Source of the DNA: Streptomyces cinerochromogenes | GTDB taxonomy: Bacteria > Actinomycetota > Actinomycetes > Streptomycetales > Streptomycetaceae | Reading direction: 5' to 3' | Length of the DNA: 64,000 bases | NCBI RefSeq assembly: GCF_014648635.1 | Contig: NZ_BMRM01000009.1 | Coordinates: 62,001-126,000, forward strand | Program-made: the position numbers and the translations under genes | Shown here: positions 41,266-50,442 of the stretch, piece by piece | Numbering within the stretch: the stretch's first letter is position 1 | How the letters are laid out: each line of letters begins with the position of its first letter | The notes under the pieces: generated by a model | Told to the model about the DNA's origin: nothing | Database searches by the model: none | Seen by the model: only the letters and a program-made list of their open reading frames with translations

Positions 41266-41277
41266 GACATATAAGTC
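41266..41277. promoter_or_regulatory. GntR operator candidate GACATATAAGTC
   Basis: Near-perfect 12-bp palindrome (GACWTATAWGTC) in the 139-bp divergent region between gntK and gntR, 41 bp before the gntR start. It is AT-rich against a very GC-rich background. It probably controls both directions and is relieved by gluconate or a derivative. Confidence 0.6.
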
Positions 41278-41317
41278 TGACTTTTTGCGGCTGTGATCCA
41301 CGCCGTACTCTGAGTGC

Positions 41318-42019
41318 ATGACCACACCGGGCCGGGGGCTGCACGGCCGTGTACTGGACACCCTCGGCCCCGCGATCACGGCGGGCGAGTACCCGCCGGG
41401 CAGTGTGCTGCGCACCGACGAGCTGGCACAGCACTTCGAGGTGTCGCGCTCCGTGATGCGCGAGGCGGTCCGCGTGCTCGAATCCATGCACCTGGTCGAG
41501 TCCCGCCGCCGGGTGGGCGTCACGGTCCGCCCCAAGGCCGAGTGGAACGTCTACGACCCGCAGGTCATCCGCTGGCGTCTGGCCGGCGCCGACCGCCCCC
41601 ACCAGCTGCGCTCGCTCACCGTGCTGCGCTCCGCGATCGAACCCGTCGCGGCCGGCCTCGCCGCGCAGCACGCCACGGCCGAGCAGTGCGCCGAACTCAC
41701 CGAGTGCGCGCTCGGCATGGTGGCCAACTCACGCGGCCACAAGCTGGAGCAGTACCTGGTCCACGACATCGCCTTCCACCGGGTCGTCCTCACCGCCTCC
41801 GGCAACGAGATGTTCGCCCGGCTCGGCGACGTCGTCGCCGAGGTACTGGCCGGCCGCACCCACCACGAGGTCATGTTCGAGGACCCCGACCCGGCGGCCG
41901 TCACCCTGCACGTCCGGGTCGCCGAGGCGGTCCGCGCCGGCGACGCGTCCCGCGCCGAGGAACTGACCCGGCAGATCGCCGTGGGCGCCCTCCAGGAACT
42001 GGACATCCTGGCGCCCTAG
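41318..42019 (+). CDS. gntR: GntR/FadR-family repressor of the gluconate-idonate operon
   Basis: 233 residues from ATG 41318. N-terminal winged helix (about 10-75; RTDELAQHFEVSRSVMREAV is the recognition portion) and a C-terminal FCD effector domain (about 88-225) with the metal-site His pattern, for example DIAFHRVVLTASGN. FCD-type GntR proteins bind small carboxylic acids. Divergent orientation from gntK-gntP-idnO-idnD identifies it as the local regulator. Confidence 0.92.
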   Translation: MTTPGRGLHGRVLDTLGPAITAGEYPPGSVLRTDELAQHFEVSRSVMREAVRVLESMHLVESRRRVGVTVRPKAEWNVYDPQVIRWRLAGADRPHQLRSLTVLRSAIEPVAAGLAAQHATAEQCAELTECALGMVANSRGHKLEQYLVHDIAFHRVVLTASGNEMFARLGDVVAEVLAGRTHHEVMFEDPDPAAVTLHVRVAEAVRAGDASRAEELTRQIAVGALQELDILAP

Positions 42020-42172
42020 CTAGTCCTCCTTCCGCGGCAGGCCGCTGACCGGCCTCCCGCGGAGCTTGCGGACCAGCATCACCAGCCCCGCGTACGCGCA
42101 CGGCAGCGCGATCCCGACAAAACCCCCGATCACGTGAGCGACCTCGGGATTGAGCTGGGCCAGCCAGCTCAT
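42020..42172 (-). CDS. Small single-helix membrane protein, unknown
   Basis: 50 residues from ATG 42172. One hydrophobic segment (about 13-34, HVIGGFVGIALPCAYAGLVML) followed by a basic tail with RKLRGRP and PRKED. It fills the gap after gntR and is convergent with it. No strong ribosome binding site is visible, so it could be a chance frame. Confidence 0.45.
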   Translation of the reverse strand: MSWLAQLNPEVAHVIGGFVGIALPCAYAGLVMLVRKLRGRPVSGLPRKED

Positions 42173-42396
42173 CGCCGGGCCGCCTCTTCGACGAGGTCCA
42201 TTCCCACAGGGTCCTCCCGCCACGCCCCGGCCACCACTCCGGCCGGAGCCCGCGGCGACACCCGGTCCCCGCCGGGCCGCGGCAAGCAGCTCATCCGCTC
42301 GCCCACCAGGCCCCACGGGGGCGAAGTCGCCGCGTGCGCAGGCGAGGCGCAGTATCGAAACACGGCCGCCCACGACCCGAGGCGGTGAGGAACGAC

Positions 42397-43590
42397 GTGG
42401 GACGTCGCCTGTCCCGGAGCGCCACGCACTGGTTCCAGGAGGCGCTGCCGAAGGAGCGCATCCGCCTGCCCGGCCCCCGGACCCTGCGGGTGGTACGCCC
42501 GGCACTCGTGATCTACGGCGCCGCCACACTGCTGCACCTCGGCGTCCTCGCGATCATGATCCCGCCGGGCGGGCCCGGCCTGCGGGACCGGCTGCTCGCC
42601 TGGGACGGCCGCCTGTACACGGAGATCGCCGCACACGGCTACCCCAGCGGTCTCACCGAGACGCTCCCGGGCCGGCCCACCGGCAACAACCTCGCCTTCT
42701 TCCCCCTGTTCCCGCTGCTCGTCCGCGCCGTCCACACCGTCACCCGCCTGGAGACCGGCACCGCGGCGATCGTCACCGCGAACCTGGCCTTCGCCGCCGC
42801 CCTGATCGTCGTCGGCCTCCTGATGACCCGGCTGTACGGCCGGCGCACGGCCCTCGTCACCGTCGTGCTGCTGGCGGCCGTGCAGCCCATGTCCCTCGTC
42901 TTCGTCATGGCCTACAGCGAGTCACTGTTCCTCGCCCTGTCCGCGGGCACCCTGCTGGCCGTCCGGCGGGAGGCCTGGCTCACCGCGGGCGTCCTGGCCA
43001 TGCTGGCCGGACTGACACGGCCGGCCGGAGTGGCGACCGCGGCGGCTCTCGCCTTCGCCGCCGCCCTCTTCCTGGCACGGACCCGCCGGCTCGCCCCGCG
43101 CCCCCTCGCGGCCGTCGCGCTCGCCTGCACGGGGACACCCGGCTATCTGTGGTGGGTGGCCCGCAGGGTCGGCCGGCCCGACGCCTGGTTCGCCGTCCAG
43201 CGAGCCGGCTGGGACACCCGCTGGGACGGTGGCAGATCCTTCCTGCGCTTCCTCACCCAGACGCTGACCAGCGGCGACGGCTGGGTCGCCGTGAGCACGG
43301 CGGTCCTCCTGCTCGCCGTCATCGACGCCACCCTCGTCACCTGTCACCGGAGCACCTGGCCGCCCCTGCTCGTCTACGGCCTCGGCATCCTGGTCCTGGC
43401 CCTCGGGCAGAGCAGCTTCTACCACTCCAAGCTGCGCCTCGTCCTCCCCGCCATGCTCTTCCTGGTCCCCGCCGCCCGTGCCCTCGCCCGCGCGCGCACC
43501 CGCACCGCCGTCATCGCTCTGGGCGGCGGTGCGCTCTTCGGCTGCTGGTACGGCGCCTACATGCTCACCGTGTGGCCGTACGCCATCTGA
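42397..43590 (+). CDS. PIG-V-like mannosyltransferase/glycosyltransferase membrane protein
   Basis: About 397 residues from GTG 42397 (GAGGAA just upstream; GTG 42385 is an alternative). About ten hydrophobic helices; an early WDGRLYTEIAAHGYP segment (about 69-83) and NNLAFFPLFPLLVR (about 96-109) match the PIG-V/GT-C pattern in which the WDxxxY and FFPLxP blocks flank the first lumenal loop. Likely a dolichyl/polyprenyl-phosphate-sugar dependent transferase. The glycan target is unknown. Confidence 0.75.
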   Translation: MGRRLSRSATHWFQEALPKERIRLPGPRTLRVVRPALVIYGAATLLHLGVLAIMIPPGGPGLRDRLLAWDGRLYTEIAAHGYPSGLTETLPGRPTGNNLAFFPLFPLLVRAVHTVTRLETGTAAIVTANLAFAAALIVVGLLMTRLYGRRTALVTVVLLAAVQPMSLVFVMAYSESLFLALSAGTLLAVRREAWLTAGVLAMLAGLTRPAGVATAAALAFAAALFLARTRRLAPRPLAAVALACTGTPGYLWWVARRVGRPDAWFAVQRAGWDTRWDGGRSFLRFLTQTLTSGDGWVAVSTAVLLLAVIDATLVTCHRSTWPPLLVYGLGILVLALGQSSFYHSKLRLVLPAMLFLVPAARALARARTRTAVIALGGGALFGCWYGAYMLTVWPYAI

Positions 43591-43624
43591 CGCCATCTGA
43601 CCGGGAGCACCGGCGGCAGAGGCC

Positions 43625-43999
43625 CTAGTCCAGGAACTCCCCGTCGACATACACCCACGCGCCGTCCACCCGCTCGAACCGGCTCCGCTCGTGCAGCGAG
43701 CCGCCCCGGTAGGAGGCGCGGAACGTCACCGTGCCCGTGCCGTGGAAGGCGGACCCGTCACGGGCGTCCAGGATCTCCAGCCCCGTCCACCGCATCCGCG
43801 GGTCGAGGTCCAGCCGCTCCGGCCGGGTCCGCGGATGCCAGGTGCGCAGCAGATACCCCGCGTCCCCCTTCACGAACGCGCTGTACCGCGACCGCATCAG
43901 CAGCTCCGCGGTCGGCGCGGCGGCGGTCCCCGCATGGAAACGGCCGCAGCAGGCGTCGTAGGTCCGGGGAAGTCCGCAGGGGCAGGTGCGCGAGGTCAT
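43625..43999 (-). CDS. YchJ family protein (SEC-C zinc motif)
   Basis: 124 residues from ATG 43999. The N-terminal cysteine pattern CPCG then CCGRFH (about 6-22) is a zinc motif like that of the SecA C-terminus. The NTF2-like domain follows (TAELLMRSRYSAFVKGD, about 30-46). Function of YchJ-type proteins is unknown. Confidence 0.88.
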   Translation of the reverse strand: MTSRTCPCGLPRTYDACCGRFHAGTAAAPTAELLMRSRYSAFVKGDAGYLLRTWHPRTRPERLDLDPRMRWTGLEILDARDGSAFHGTGTVTFRASYRGGSLHERSRFERVDGAWVYVDGEFLD

Positions 44000-44094
44000 G
44001 GCCCACATTCTGCCCGGAGCAGGGGAGGCGTCCGCCCCGGGCCGGGTGCACAGTGGAAGAGCAGCGCAGCGCAGTCCGGGAGGTGAGACGGACG

Positions 44095-44406
44095 ATGACC
44101 GGACCGATGAGCAGCCGGGCTCCCGCCGTCAAGGAGTGGCGGCTGAACCTGTACCTGTCCGAGCACGATCCGGACACCACCGCCCGGATCATCCTCGACA
44201 CCGGGGACAACGTCCTGGAGAGCCACGCGGAGGCCCGCCGCAACCCCTACGACCGGGCGATCCCGGAGATCGGCGACGAACTCGCCGCCGGGCGCGCCCT
44301 CATCGCCATGGGCCGCCTGCTGCTGCGCGCCGCCGACGGCGACATGAAGGCGACGGGAGCCGCCGACACGGACGGCCCGGTACCGCTCTGGCTGCCCCGG
44401 GAGTGA
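44095..44406 (+). CDS. DUF1876 domain protein
   Basis: 103 residues from ATG 44095. A small alpha/beta domain with EWRLNLYLSEHDPDTTARIIL (about 12-32), the family signature, and a C-terminal LAAGRALIAMGRLLLRAADGD. DUF1876 proteins in Actinobacteria are often in dormancy or stress-type clusters next to universal-stress or phosphoribosyltransferase genes. Here a phosphoribosyltransferase fusion gene follows 11 bp downstream. A GGGAGG is 11 nt from the ATG. Confidence 0.82.
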   Translation: MTGPMSSRAPAVKEWRLNLYLSEHDPDTTARIILDTGDNVLESHAEARRNPYDRAIPEIGDELAAGRALIAMGRLLLRAADGDMKATGAADTDGPVPLWLPRE

Positions 44407-44417
44407 AGGAGGCCACC

Positions 44418-45719
44418 GTGTTCAGGAACCGCCTCGAAGCGGGACGGCGGTTGGGTGAACGCCTGGAGTACCTCAGGGGCCAGGACGTGGTGGTGCTCGG
44501 GCTGCCCCGGGGAGGCGTGCCGGTCGCCGCCGAGGTCGCGGCGGCACTCGACGCCCCCCTGGACGTCTGCCTGGTACGGAAACTCGGCGTGCCGTACCAG
44601 CCCGAACTCGGCATGGGCGCGATCGGCGAGGACGGCGTCCGCGTCATCAACCAGGACGTGCTGCGCGGGACCGGCGTCTCACCGGACGACCTCCACCTGG
44701 TCGAGGAACGCGAGCGCCGGGTACTGCACGACCGGGCCGCACGCTACCGCGGCGCGACACCCCCGGTCTCCGTCGCCGGACGCACCGCCGTGGTGGTGGA
44801 CGACGGCGTCGCCACCGGCTCCACCGCACGGGCCGCCTGCCGGATCGCCCGCGCCCGCGGCGCGGCCCGCATCGTCCTGGCCGTCCCCGTGGCCCCCCGC
44901 GACTTCGCCCGGCGCCTCGCCGGGGACGCCGACGACCTGGTCTGCCTGGACAACCCGTGGGACTTCGCCGCCGTCGGCCAGTTCTACGGCGACTTCACCC
45001 AGGTCGAGGACGAGGAGGTTACCGCCTGCCTGCGCCGGGCCGCGAGCCGCCACCGGCACACCGCCGGCGCCCGCTCCACCGACCGCGAGGTGACCGTGAC
45101 CGCCGGCGGCACCCGGCTCGGCGGACGGCTCACCCTGCCCGACGGCGCCATCGGCGTGGTCGTCTTCGCCCACGGCAGCGGCAGCAGCCGGCACAGCCCG
45201 CGCAACCGGTTCGTCGCCGAGGGACTGCACCGGGCCGGGCTCGGAACCCTGCTGTTCGACCTGCTCACCGACGCCGAGGAGGCCGACCGGGGCAACGTCT
45301 TCGACATCGCGCTGCTGGCCGGCCGCCTGCTCGCCGCCACCCGCTGGCTGCGCGAGGAACCCGACGCCGAGGGGCTCGCCCTCGGCTACTTCGGCGCCAG
45401 CACCGGCGCCGCCGCCGCGCTCTGGGCCGCCGCCGAGCCCGACGCACGACCCGCCGCGGTCGTCTCCCGCGGCGGCCGGCCCGACCTCGCCGGACCCCGG
45501 CTCGCCGAGGTGACGGCACCCACGCTGCTCATCGTCGGCGGCGCCGACCCGCTGGTCCTCGAACTCAACCGGGAGGCACAGACCCGGCTCCCGTGCGAGA
45601 ACCGGCTGGAGATCGTCCCCCGCGCCACCCACCTCTTCGAGGAGCCCGGCACGCTGGAACGGGTGACCGAACTGGCACGTGACTGGTTCACGGACCACAT
45701 GGCACCCGCGCACGTATAG
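44418..45719 (+). CDS. Phosphoribosyltransferase-dienelactone hydrolase fusion protein
   Basis: 433 residues from GTG 44418 (AAGGAGG, spacing 6). Residues about 1-215 are a type I phosphoribosyltransferase domain with PRPP loop VVVDDGVATGSTARA (125-139). Residues about 222-430 are an alpha/beta hydrolase of dienelactone hydrolase type with AHGSGSSRHS (251-260) and nucleophile Ser328 in GASTG; the final His is in THLFEEPG. The same fusion is seen in other bacteria, usually in stress clusters, but its substrate is unknown. It is followed 10 bp later by a CapA-like gene. Confidence 0.9.
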   Translation: MFRNRLEAGRRLGERLEYLRGQDVVVLGLPRGGVPVAAEVAAALDAPLDVCLVRKLGVPYQPELGMGAIGEDGVRVINQDVLRGTGVSPDDLHLVEERERRVLHDRAARYRGATPPVSVAGRTAVVVDDGVATGSTARAACRIARARGAARIVLAVPVAPRDFARRLAGDADDLVCLDNPWDFAAVGQFYGDFTQVEDEEVTACLRRAASRHRHTAGARSTDREVTVTAGGTRLGGRLTLPDGAIGVVVFAHGSGSSRHSPRNRFVAEGLHRAGLGTLLFDLLTDAEEADRGNVFDIALLAGRLLAATRWLREEPDAEGLALGYFGASTGAAAALWAAAEPDARPAAVVSRGGRPDLAGPRLAEVTAPTLLIVGGADPLVLELNREAQTRLPCENRLEIVPRATHLFEEPGTLERVTELARDWFTDHMAPAHV

Positions 45720-45729
45720 TCCCGCGGCC

Positions 45730-46848
45730 ATGCGCCGGAAGACCGTCACCGTGTTCCTCGCCGGTGACGTCATGCTCGGCCGGGGCGTCGACCAGATCCT
45801 CCCGCACCCCGGCGACCCGGTCCTGCGGGAGGGCCACATCCGCGACGCCCGGGAGTACGTCGCCCTGGCCGAGGCCGCGAACGGCCCCGTACCCCGGCCC
45901 GCGGACCCCGCCTGGCCCTGGGGCGAGGCGCTCACCGTCCTGGAGCGGGCCGCACCGGACGTACGGGTGGTCAACCTGGAGACCGCCGTCACCCGGGACG
46001 GCACCTTCGCCCCCGGCAAGGCCGTCCACTACCGGATGCACCCCGACAACCTGCCCTGCCTCGCCGCGGCCCGCCCCGACGTCTGCGTCCTCGCCAACAA
46101 CCACGTCCTCGACTTCGGCCCCGCCGGCCTCCTGGAGACGCTGGACTGCCTCGCCGCGGCCGGGCTGCGCACCGCCGGCGCGGGCCGGGACGCGGAGGAG
46201 GCGTGGCGCCCGGCGACCGTCCCGCTCCGGCCGGACGGACGCGTCCTCGTCCTCGCCTTCGGGATGCCCTCCAGCGGCATCCCGCACAGCTGGGCCGCCA
46301 CCGCCGAACGGCCCGGCGTCGCCCTCGTCACCGCGCCCACCACGGCCGCCGCCACCGACTTCGCCGACCGCCTGCGGCGCACCGGGCGGCGGCCCGGCGA
46401 CCTCGTCGTCGCCTCCGTCCACTGGGGCCCCAACTGGGGCTACACCCCCTCCCGCGCCGAGGTCCGCTTCGCCCACGCGCTGATCGACGCGGGCGCCGAC
46501 CTGGTCCACGGGCACTCCTCGCACCATCCGCGCCCGCCGGAGATCTACCGGGACCGGCTCGTCCTGTACGGCTGCGGCGACCTCGTCGACGACTACGAGG
46601 GCATCGGCGGCTACGAGCGCTACCGCGACGACCTGCGCCTGCTCCACCTGGTGTCCGTCGAGTCCGGCACCGGCCGGCTGACCGGTCTGCGGATGGTGCC
46701 GCTCCGGGCACGCCGGCTGCGCCTGGAGCACGCACCGGCCGAGGACACCGCCTGGCTGCGCACCGTCCTCGACGAACACGCCCGCCCCCTCGGCACCCGG
46801 GTCGTACCCGCCGACGACGGCACACTGACGGCACGGCCCGCGCCGTGA
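45730..46848 (+). CDS. CapA-like metallophosphatase (poly-gamma-glutamate capsule family)
   Basis: 372 residues from ATG 45730. A CapA fold related to calcineurin-like phosphatases: GDVMLGR (about 12-18), NLETAV (about 80-85), ANNHVLDFGPAG (about 121-132) and SVHWGPNWG (about 230-238), then HGHSSHH. CapA proteins are often extracellular and part of PGA synthesis, but no signal or transmembrane segment is seen and no capB/capC is nearby, so this is probably a cytoplasmic relative. Last gene of the probable three-gene DUF1876 unit. Confidence 0.85.
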   Translation: MRRKTVTVFLAGDVMLGRGVDQILPHPGDPVLREGHIRDAREYVALAEAANGPVPRPADPAWPWGEALTVLERAAPDVRVVNLETAVTRDGTFAPGKAVHYRMHPDNLPCLAAARPDVCVLANNHVLDFGPAGLLETLDCLAAAGLRTAGAGRDAEEAWRPATVPLRPDGRVLVLAFGMPSSGIPHSWAATAERPGVALVTAPTTAAATDFADRLRRTGRRPGDLVVASVHWGPNWGYTPSRAEVRFAHALIDAGADLVHGHSSHHPRPPEIYRDRLVLYGCGDLVDDYEGIGGYERYRDDLRLLHLVSVESGTGRLTGLRMVPLRARRLRLEHAPAEDTAWLRTVLDEHARPLGTRVVPADDGTLTARPAP

Positions 46849-46858
46849 GCCCGGCCCC

Positions 46859-48586
46859 TCAGGCCCGTCCGGCCTTGCGCAGGAACCGGCGCAGCCGGGT
46901 CAGCGGCCAGGCGTTGATCACGTCGTCCGCGGTGAGCCAGCCGCGCTGCGCCGTACCCACCCCGTAGCGCGGCTGCGCGAGGTGCGGGACGGAGTGCGCG
47001 TCGGTGTCCACCGCGAACCTCACCCCGTGCTCCCGGGCCCGCAGGATGTCCTCGTCGCACAGGTCCAGCCGGTCCGGCTGGGCGTTGACCTCCAGCGCGG
47101 TACCGGTGCGCGCGCACGCGGCGAACACCTCGTCCCAGTCCGCGTCGACCCCCGGCCGCTTCCCGATCAGCCGGGTCGTGGGATGCCCGATGACGTTGAC
47201 GTACGGGTTCTCGCAGGCCCGCACCAGCCGCCGCGTCATCGCCTCGCGGCCCAGGTCGAAGTGCGAGTGCAGCGACGCCACGCACAGATCGAACCCGGCC
47301 AGGAACTCCCCGGGCCAGTCCACCTCCCCGTCCGGGCCGATGTTCAGCTCCGTGCCGTGCAGCAGCCGCATCCGGCGCCGGGTGCCGTCCAGCTCCCGCA
47401 GCCGCTCCCGCTGGGCGAGGATCTTCTCCTCCGTCATGCGCTGCATGTACAGGCCGGGCGCGTGGTCGGTGACCGCGTAGTACGCGTACCCGCGCTCGGC
47501 GGCCGCCTCCACCATCGTCTCCAGCGAGGCCAGACCGTCCGTGAGGTCGGTGTGCGTGTGCAGGTCACCCCGGATGTCCCGCTCGGTCACCACCTCCGGC
47601 AGGCCGTCGCCCAGCGCCGCCTCGATCTCCCCGCGGTCCTCGCGCAGCGTCGGCGGGATCCACGGCAGCCCGAGCCGCGCGTACACCTCCTCCTCGCTGC
47701 GGGAGGCGACCGACTCCCCGCTGCCGGTGTCGAACACGCCGTACTCGGACAGTTTCAGCCCCCGGTGCACCGCGAGGGTCCGGGTACGGATGTTGTGCGC
47801 CTTCGACCCGGTGAAGTACTGCAGCGCGGCCCCCCACGACTCCGGCGGCACCACCCGCAGATCCACCTGGAGCCCCTTGCCGGTGCGCACCGACGTCTTC
47901 TTCGTGCCCCGCGCGATCACCTCGGCGGTGACCGGCAGCCCACACAGCGCGTCCATGAACGGCGCCGACCGCTCCGCCGCGACCAGCACGTCCAGATCGC
48001 CCACGGTCTCCCGCATCCGGCGCAGCGAACCCGCGTACGCACAGCGCTCGCGGCCCGTCACGCCGGACAGCTCCGCGACGATCTCCTCGGCGGTGTCCAG
48101 CGCGAGCGCCAGCGGCACCCGCGCGCCCGCCCGCTGGAGCAGCTCGATGCCGTGCCGGATGTTGTCCTGCGTCTTCTCGCCGAAGCCCTTCAGACCGGCC
48201 AGCGCGTCCGCCTCGATGGCCGCGGCCAGCTCGCTCACCGACGAGATGTGCAGGTCCTCGTAGAGCCGCAGTGCCTTCTTCGGGCCCAGGGTCGGGATCG
48301 CGATCAGCTCCCGCACCCCCGCGGGGATCTTCGCCCGGCGCTCCTCGACCACCGCCATCGTCCCGGTGCGCAGGTACTCGGCCACCTTGTCGGCGATCGA
48401 CCGGCCCACGTTCGGGATCTCCCGCAGCCCCTCGGCGTCCAGCTTCGAGACGTCCGCCGGATACCCGCCGATCGCCCGCGCCGCCTTCTCGTAGGCGCGT
48501 GCCTTGAAGGCATCGCCTCCGGTGATCGCGATGAGATCGGCGTACTCCCGCAGGATCGCCTCGACCTCGTCGTTGGCCCGGGCCAC
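46859..48586 (-). CDS. polX: DNA polymerase X family protein with C-terminal PHP domain
   Basis: 575 residues from GTG/ATG at 48586. Helix-hairpin-helix segments at about 52-62 (EIPNVGRSIADKVAEYL) and 90-130 (IPTLGPKKALRLYEDL). The polymerase X palm has GSLRRMRETVGDLDVLVAA (about 177-195), whose Asp pair (GDLDVLV) should bind catalytic metal. The PHP domain starts at GDLHTHTDLTDG (about 341-352) and carries a set of His and Asp residues for metal-dependent 3'-5' exonuclease activity. Role in gap-filling repair. Convergent with the CapA-like gene. Confidence 0.95.
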   Translation of the reverse strand: MARANDEVEAILREYADLIAITGGDAFKARAYEKAARAIGGYPADVSKLDAEGLREIPNVGRSIADKVAEYLRTGTMAVVEERRAKIPAGVRELIAIPTLGPKKALRLYEDLHISSVSELAAAIEADALAGLKGFGEKTQDNIRHGIELLQRAGARVPLALALDTAEEIVAELSGVTGRERCAYAGSLRRMRETVGDLDVLVAAERSAPFMDALCGLPVTAEVIARGTKKTSVRTGKGLQVDLRVVPPESWGAALQYFTGSKAHNIRTRTLAVHRGLKLSEYGVFDTGSGESVASRSEEEVYARLGLPWIPPTLREDRGEIEAALGDGLPEVVTERDIRGDLHTHTDLTDGLASLETMVEAAAERGYAYYAVTDHAPGLYMQRMTEEKILAQRERLRELDGTRRRMRLLHGTELNIGPDGEVDWPGEFLAGFDLCVASLHSHFDLGREAMTRRLVRACENPYVNVIGHPTTRLIGKRPGVDADWDEVFAACARTGTALEVNAQPDRLDLCDEDILRAREHGVRFAVDTDAHSVPHLAQPRYGVGTAQRGWLTADDVINAWPLTRLRRFLRKAGRA

Positions 48587-48621
48587 TCCACAAGTCTAGG
48601 AAGCCGGACCCGGGCACGGGA

Positions 48622-48647
48622 AAGGCCCCTGCCGAAGCAGGGGCCTT
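48622..48647 (-). terminator. Intrinsic-type terminator of tRNA-Leu
   Basis: Perfect 11-bp stem, AAGGCCCCTGC (48622-48632) with GCAGGGGCCTT (48637-48647) and a CGAA/TTCG loop. Directly downstream of the tRNA on the minus strand and followed by TTCCC. Confidence 0.85.
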
Positions 48648-48650
48648 CGC

Positions 48651-48738
48651 TGGTGTCCGAGGGGGGACTTGAACCCCCACGCCCGATAAAGGGCACTAGC
48701 ACCTCAAGCTAGCGCGTCTGCCATTCCGCCACCCGGAC
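48651..48738 (-). tRNA. tRNA-Leu (anticodon GAG)
   Basis: 88 nt including an encoded 3' CCA (reverse of 48651-48653). The acceptor stem GTCCGGG pairs with CTCGGAC with one G-T. The anticodon loop CTTGAGG gives GAG, decoding CTC/CTT. A long variable arm typical of tRNA-Leu (TGCCCTTTATCGGGCGT) is present, and the T loop is GTTCAAGT-like. It lies between polX and the M20 peptidase gene, with a terminator at its 3' end. Confidence 0.95.
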
Positions 48739-48970
48739 AAGGTGTCTGTCGTGCGAGGTTTCCCTTTCGGCGGGGTTTCCCTCGCGGCGACGAAGGAAAC
48801 ATTACCAGGCTTTCGGGGGTGGCTGATCACCCCCGGTCCCGGAGCCGGTCGCACGTGAACGGCGTGTCACAGGCCGGGCCCGGTCTTGGGCCCGGGGCGG
48901 GGCCGGAGAGAGGATGAGGAGGACCCCCAGCAGTGGCGGGACCATCAGCAGCGACAGCGGGAGGAAGCAC

Positions 48971-50296
48971 GTGAGCGAGACGGACACGGCCAGGAGCGTC
49001 ACCGGCGAGGACGAGGTCGTGGACCTCTGCCGCGAGCTGATCCGGTTCGACACCAGCAACTACGGCGACCACTCCGGCCCGGGCGAGCGCAAGGCCGCCG
49101 AGTGGGTCGCCGAGAAGCTCGCCGAGGTCGGGCTGGAGCCGAAGATCTACGAGTCGCACCCCGGCCGCGCCTCCACGGTGGCCCGCATCGAGGGCGAGGA
49201 CCCGTCCCGGCCCGCGCTGCTCATCCACGGCCACCTGGACGTCGTACCGGCCAACGCGGTCGACTGGACCCACGACCCCTTCTCCGGGGAGATCGCCGAC
49301 GGCTGCGTGTGGGGACGCGGGGCCGTCGACATGAAGGACATGGACGCCATGACGCTGGCGGTCGTCCGGGACCGGCTGCGCAGCGGACGCCGGCCCCCGC
49401 GGGACATCGTGCTCGCCTTCCTCGCCGACGAGGAGGCCGGCGGCACCTACGGCGCCCGCTACCTGGTCGACCACCACCCCGAGCTGTTCGAGGGCGTCAC
49501 CGAGGCGATCAGCGAGGTCGGCGGCTTCTCCTTCACCGTGAACGACCAGCGGCGGCTCTACCTGATCCAGACGGCCGAGAAGGGCATGCACTGGATGAAG
49601 CTGACCGTGGCCGGCACCGCCGGGCACGGCTCGATGATCCACCGCGACAACGCCATCACCGAGCTGTCCGAGGCCGTCGCCCGGGTCGGCCGCCACAGGT
49701 TCCCGGTACGGGTCACCAAGACCACCCGCGCCTTCCTCGACGAGCTGGGCGACGCGCTCGGCACCGAGCTGGACCCGGAGGACATGGAGGCCACCATCGC
49801 CAAGCTCGGCGGTATCGCCAAGCTGATCGGCGCGACCCTGAGCAACACCGCCAACCCCACCCAGCTCACCGCCGGCTACAAGGTCAACGTCATCCCGGGC
49901 GAGGCCACCGCCCACATCGACGGCCGCTTCCTGCCCGGTCACGAGGAGGAGTTCCTCGCCGACCTCGACCGGCTGCTCGGTCCGAACGTCCGCCGCGAGG
50001 ACGTGCACACCGACAAGGCGCTGGAGACCGGCTTCGACGGCGCCCTGGTCGAGGCCATGCAGTCCGCGCTGCTCGCCGAGGACCCGACCGCCAAGGCGAT
50101 CCCCTACATGCTCTCCGGGGGCACCGACGCCAAGTCCTTCGACGACCTCGGCATCCGCGGCTTCGGCTTCGCCCCGCTGAAGCTGCCGCCGGAGCTGGAC
50201 TTCGCCGGCATGTTCCACGGCGTGGACGAGCGGGTCCCGGTGGACGGGCTGCAGTTCGGCGTGCGGGTGCTCGACCGGTTCATCGACGCGTCGTGA
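48971..50296 (+). CDS. M20/M25/M40 family metallopeptidase
   Basis: 441 residues from GTG 48971 (GGAGG upstream); an earlier in-frame ATG is possible but lacks a ribosome binding site. The dizinc M20 motif is complete: IHGHLDVVP (about 79-87), GRGAVDMKD (about 115-123) and the catalytic pair ADEEAGG (about 154-160). The central dimerisation lid domain (about 195-305) includes TAGHGSM. It hydrolyses a dipeptide, N-acyl amino acid or similar amide in the cytoplasm. The C-terminal SGGTDAKSFDDLGI matches ArgE/DapE-type enzymes. Confidence 0.93.
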   Translation: MSETDTARSVTGEDEVVDLCRELIRFDTSNYGDHSGPGERKAAEWVAEKLAEVGLEPKIYESHPGRASTVARIEGEDPSRPALLIHGHLDVVPANAVDWTHDPFSGEIADGCVWGRGAVDMKDMDAMTLAVVRDRLRSGRRPPRDIVLAFLADEEAGGTYGARYLVDHHPELFEGVTEAISEVGGFSFTVNDQRRLYLIQTAEKGMHWMKLTVAGTAGHGSMIHRDNAITELSEAVARVGRHRFPVRVTKTTRAFLDELGDALGTELDPEDMEATIAKLGGIAKLIGATLSNTANPTQLTAGYKVNVIPGEATAHIDGRFLPGHEEEFLADLDRLLGPNVRREDVHTDKALETGFDGALVEAMQSALLAEDPTAKAIPYMLSGGTDAKSFDDLGIRGFGFAPLKLPPELDFAGMFHGVDERVPVDGLQFGVRVLDRFIDAS

Positions 50297-50442
50297 CGCT
50301 CTGCCCTCAGGCATTCGGGCAGTCGTACGACACCGACTGAGAAGGGTGAATGCGACGATCGGTTCGTAGCTTCATCAGTCCCTCCTCGTTACAGCTGATG
50401 TGATCCCGCGCCTTGGGGTCGCATTGCCAACAAGGAGGAAGA

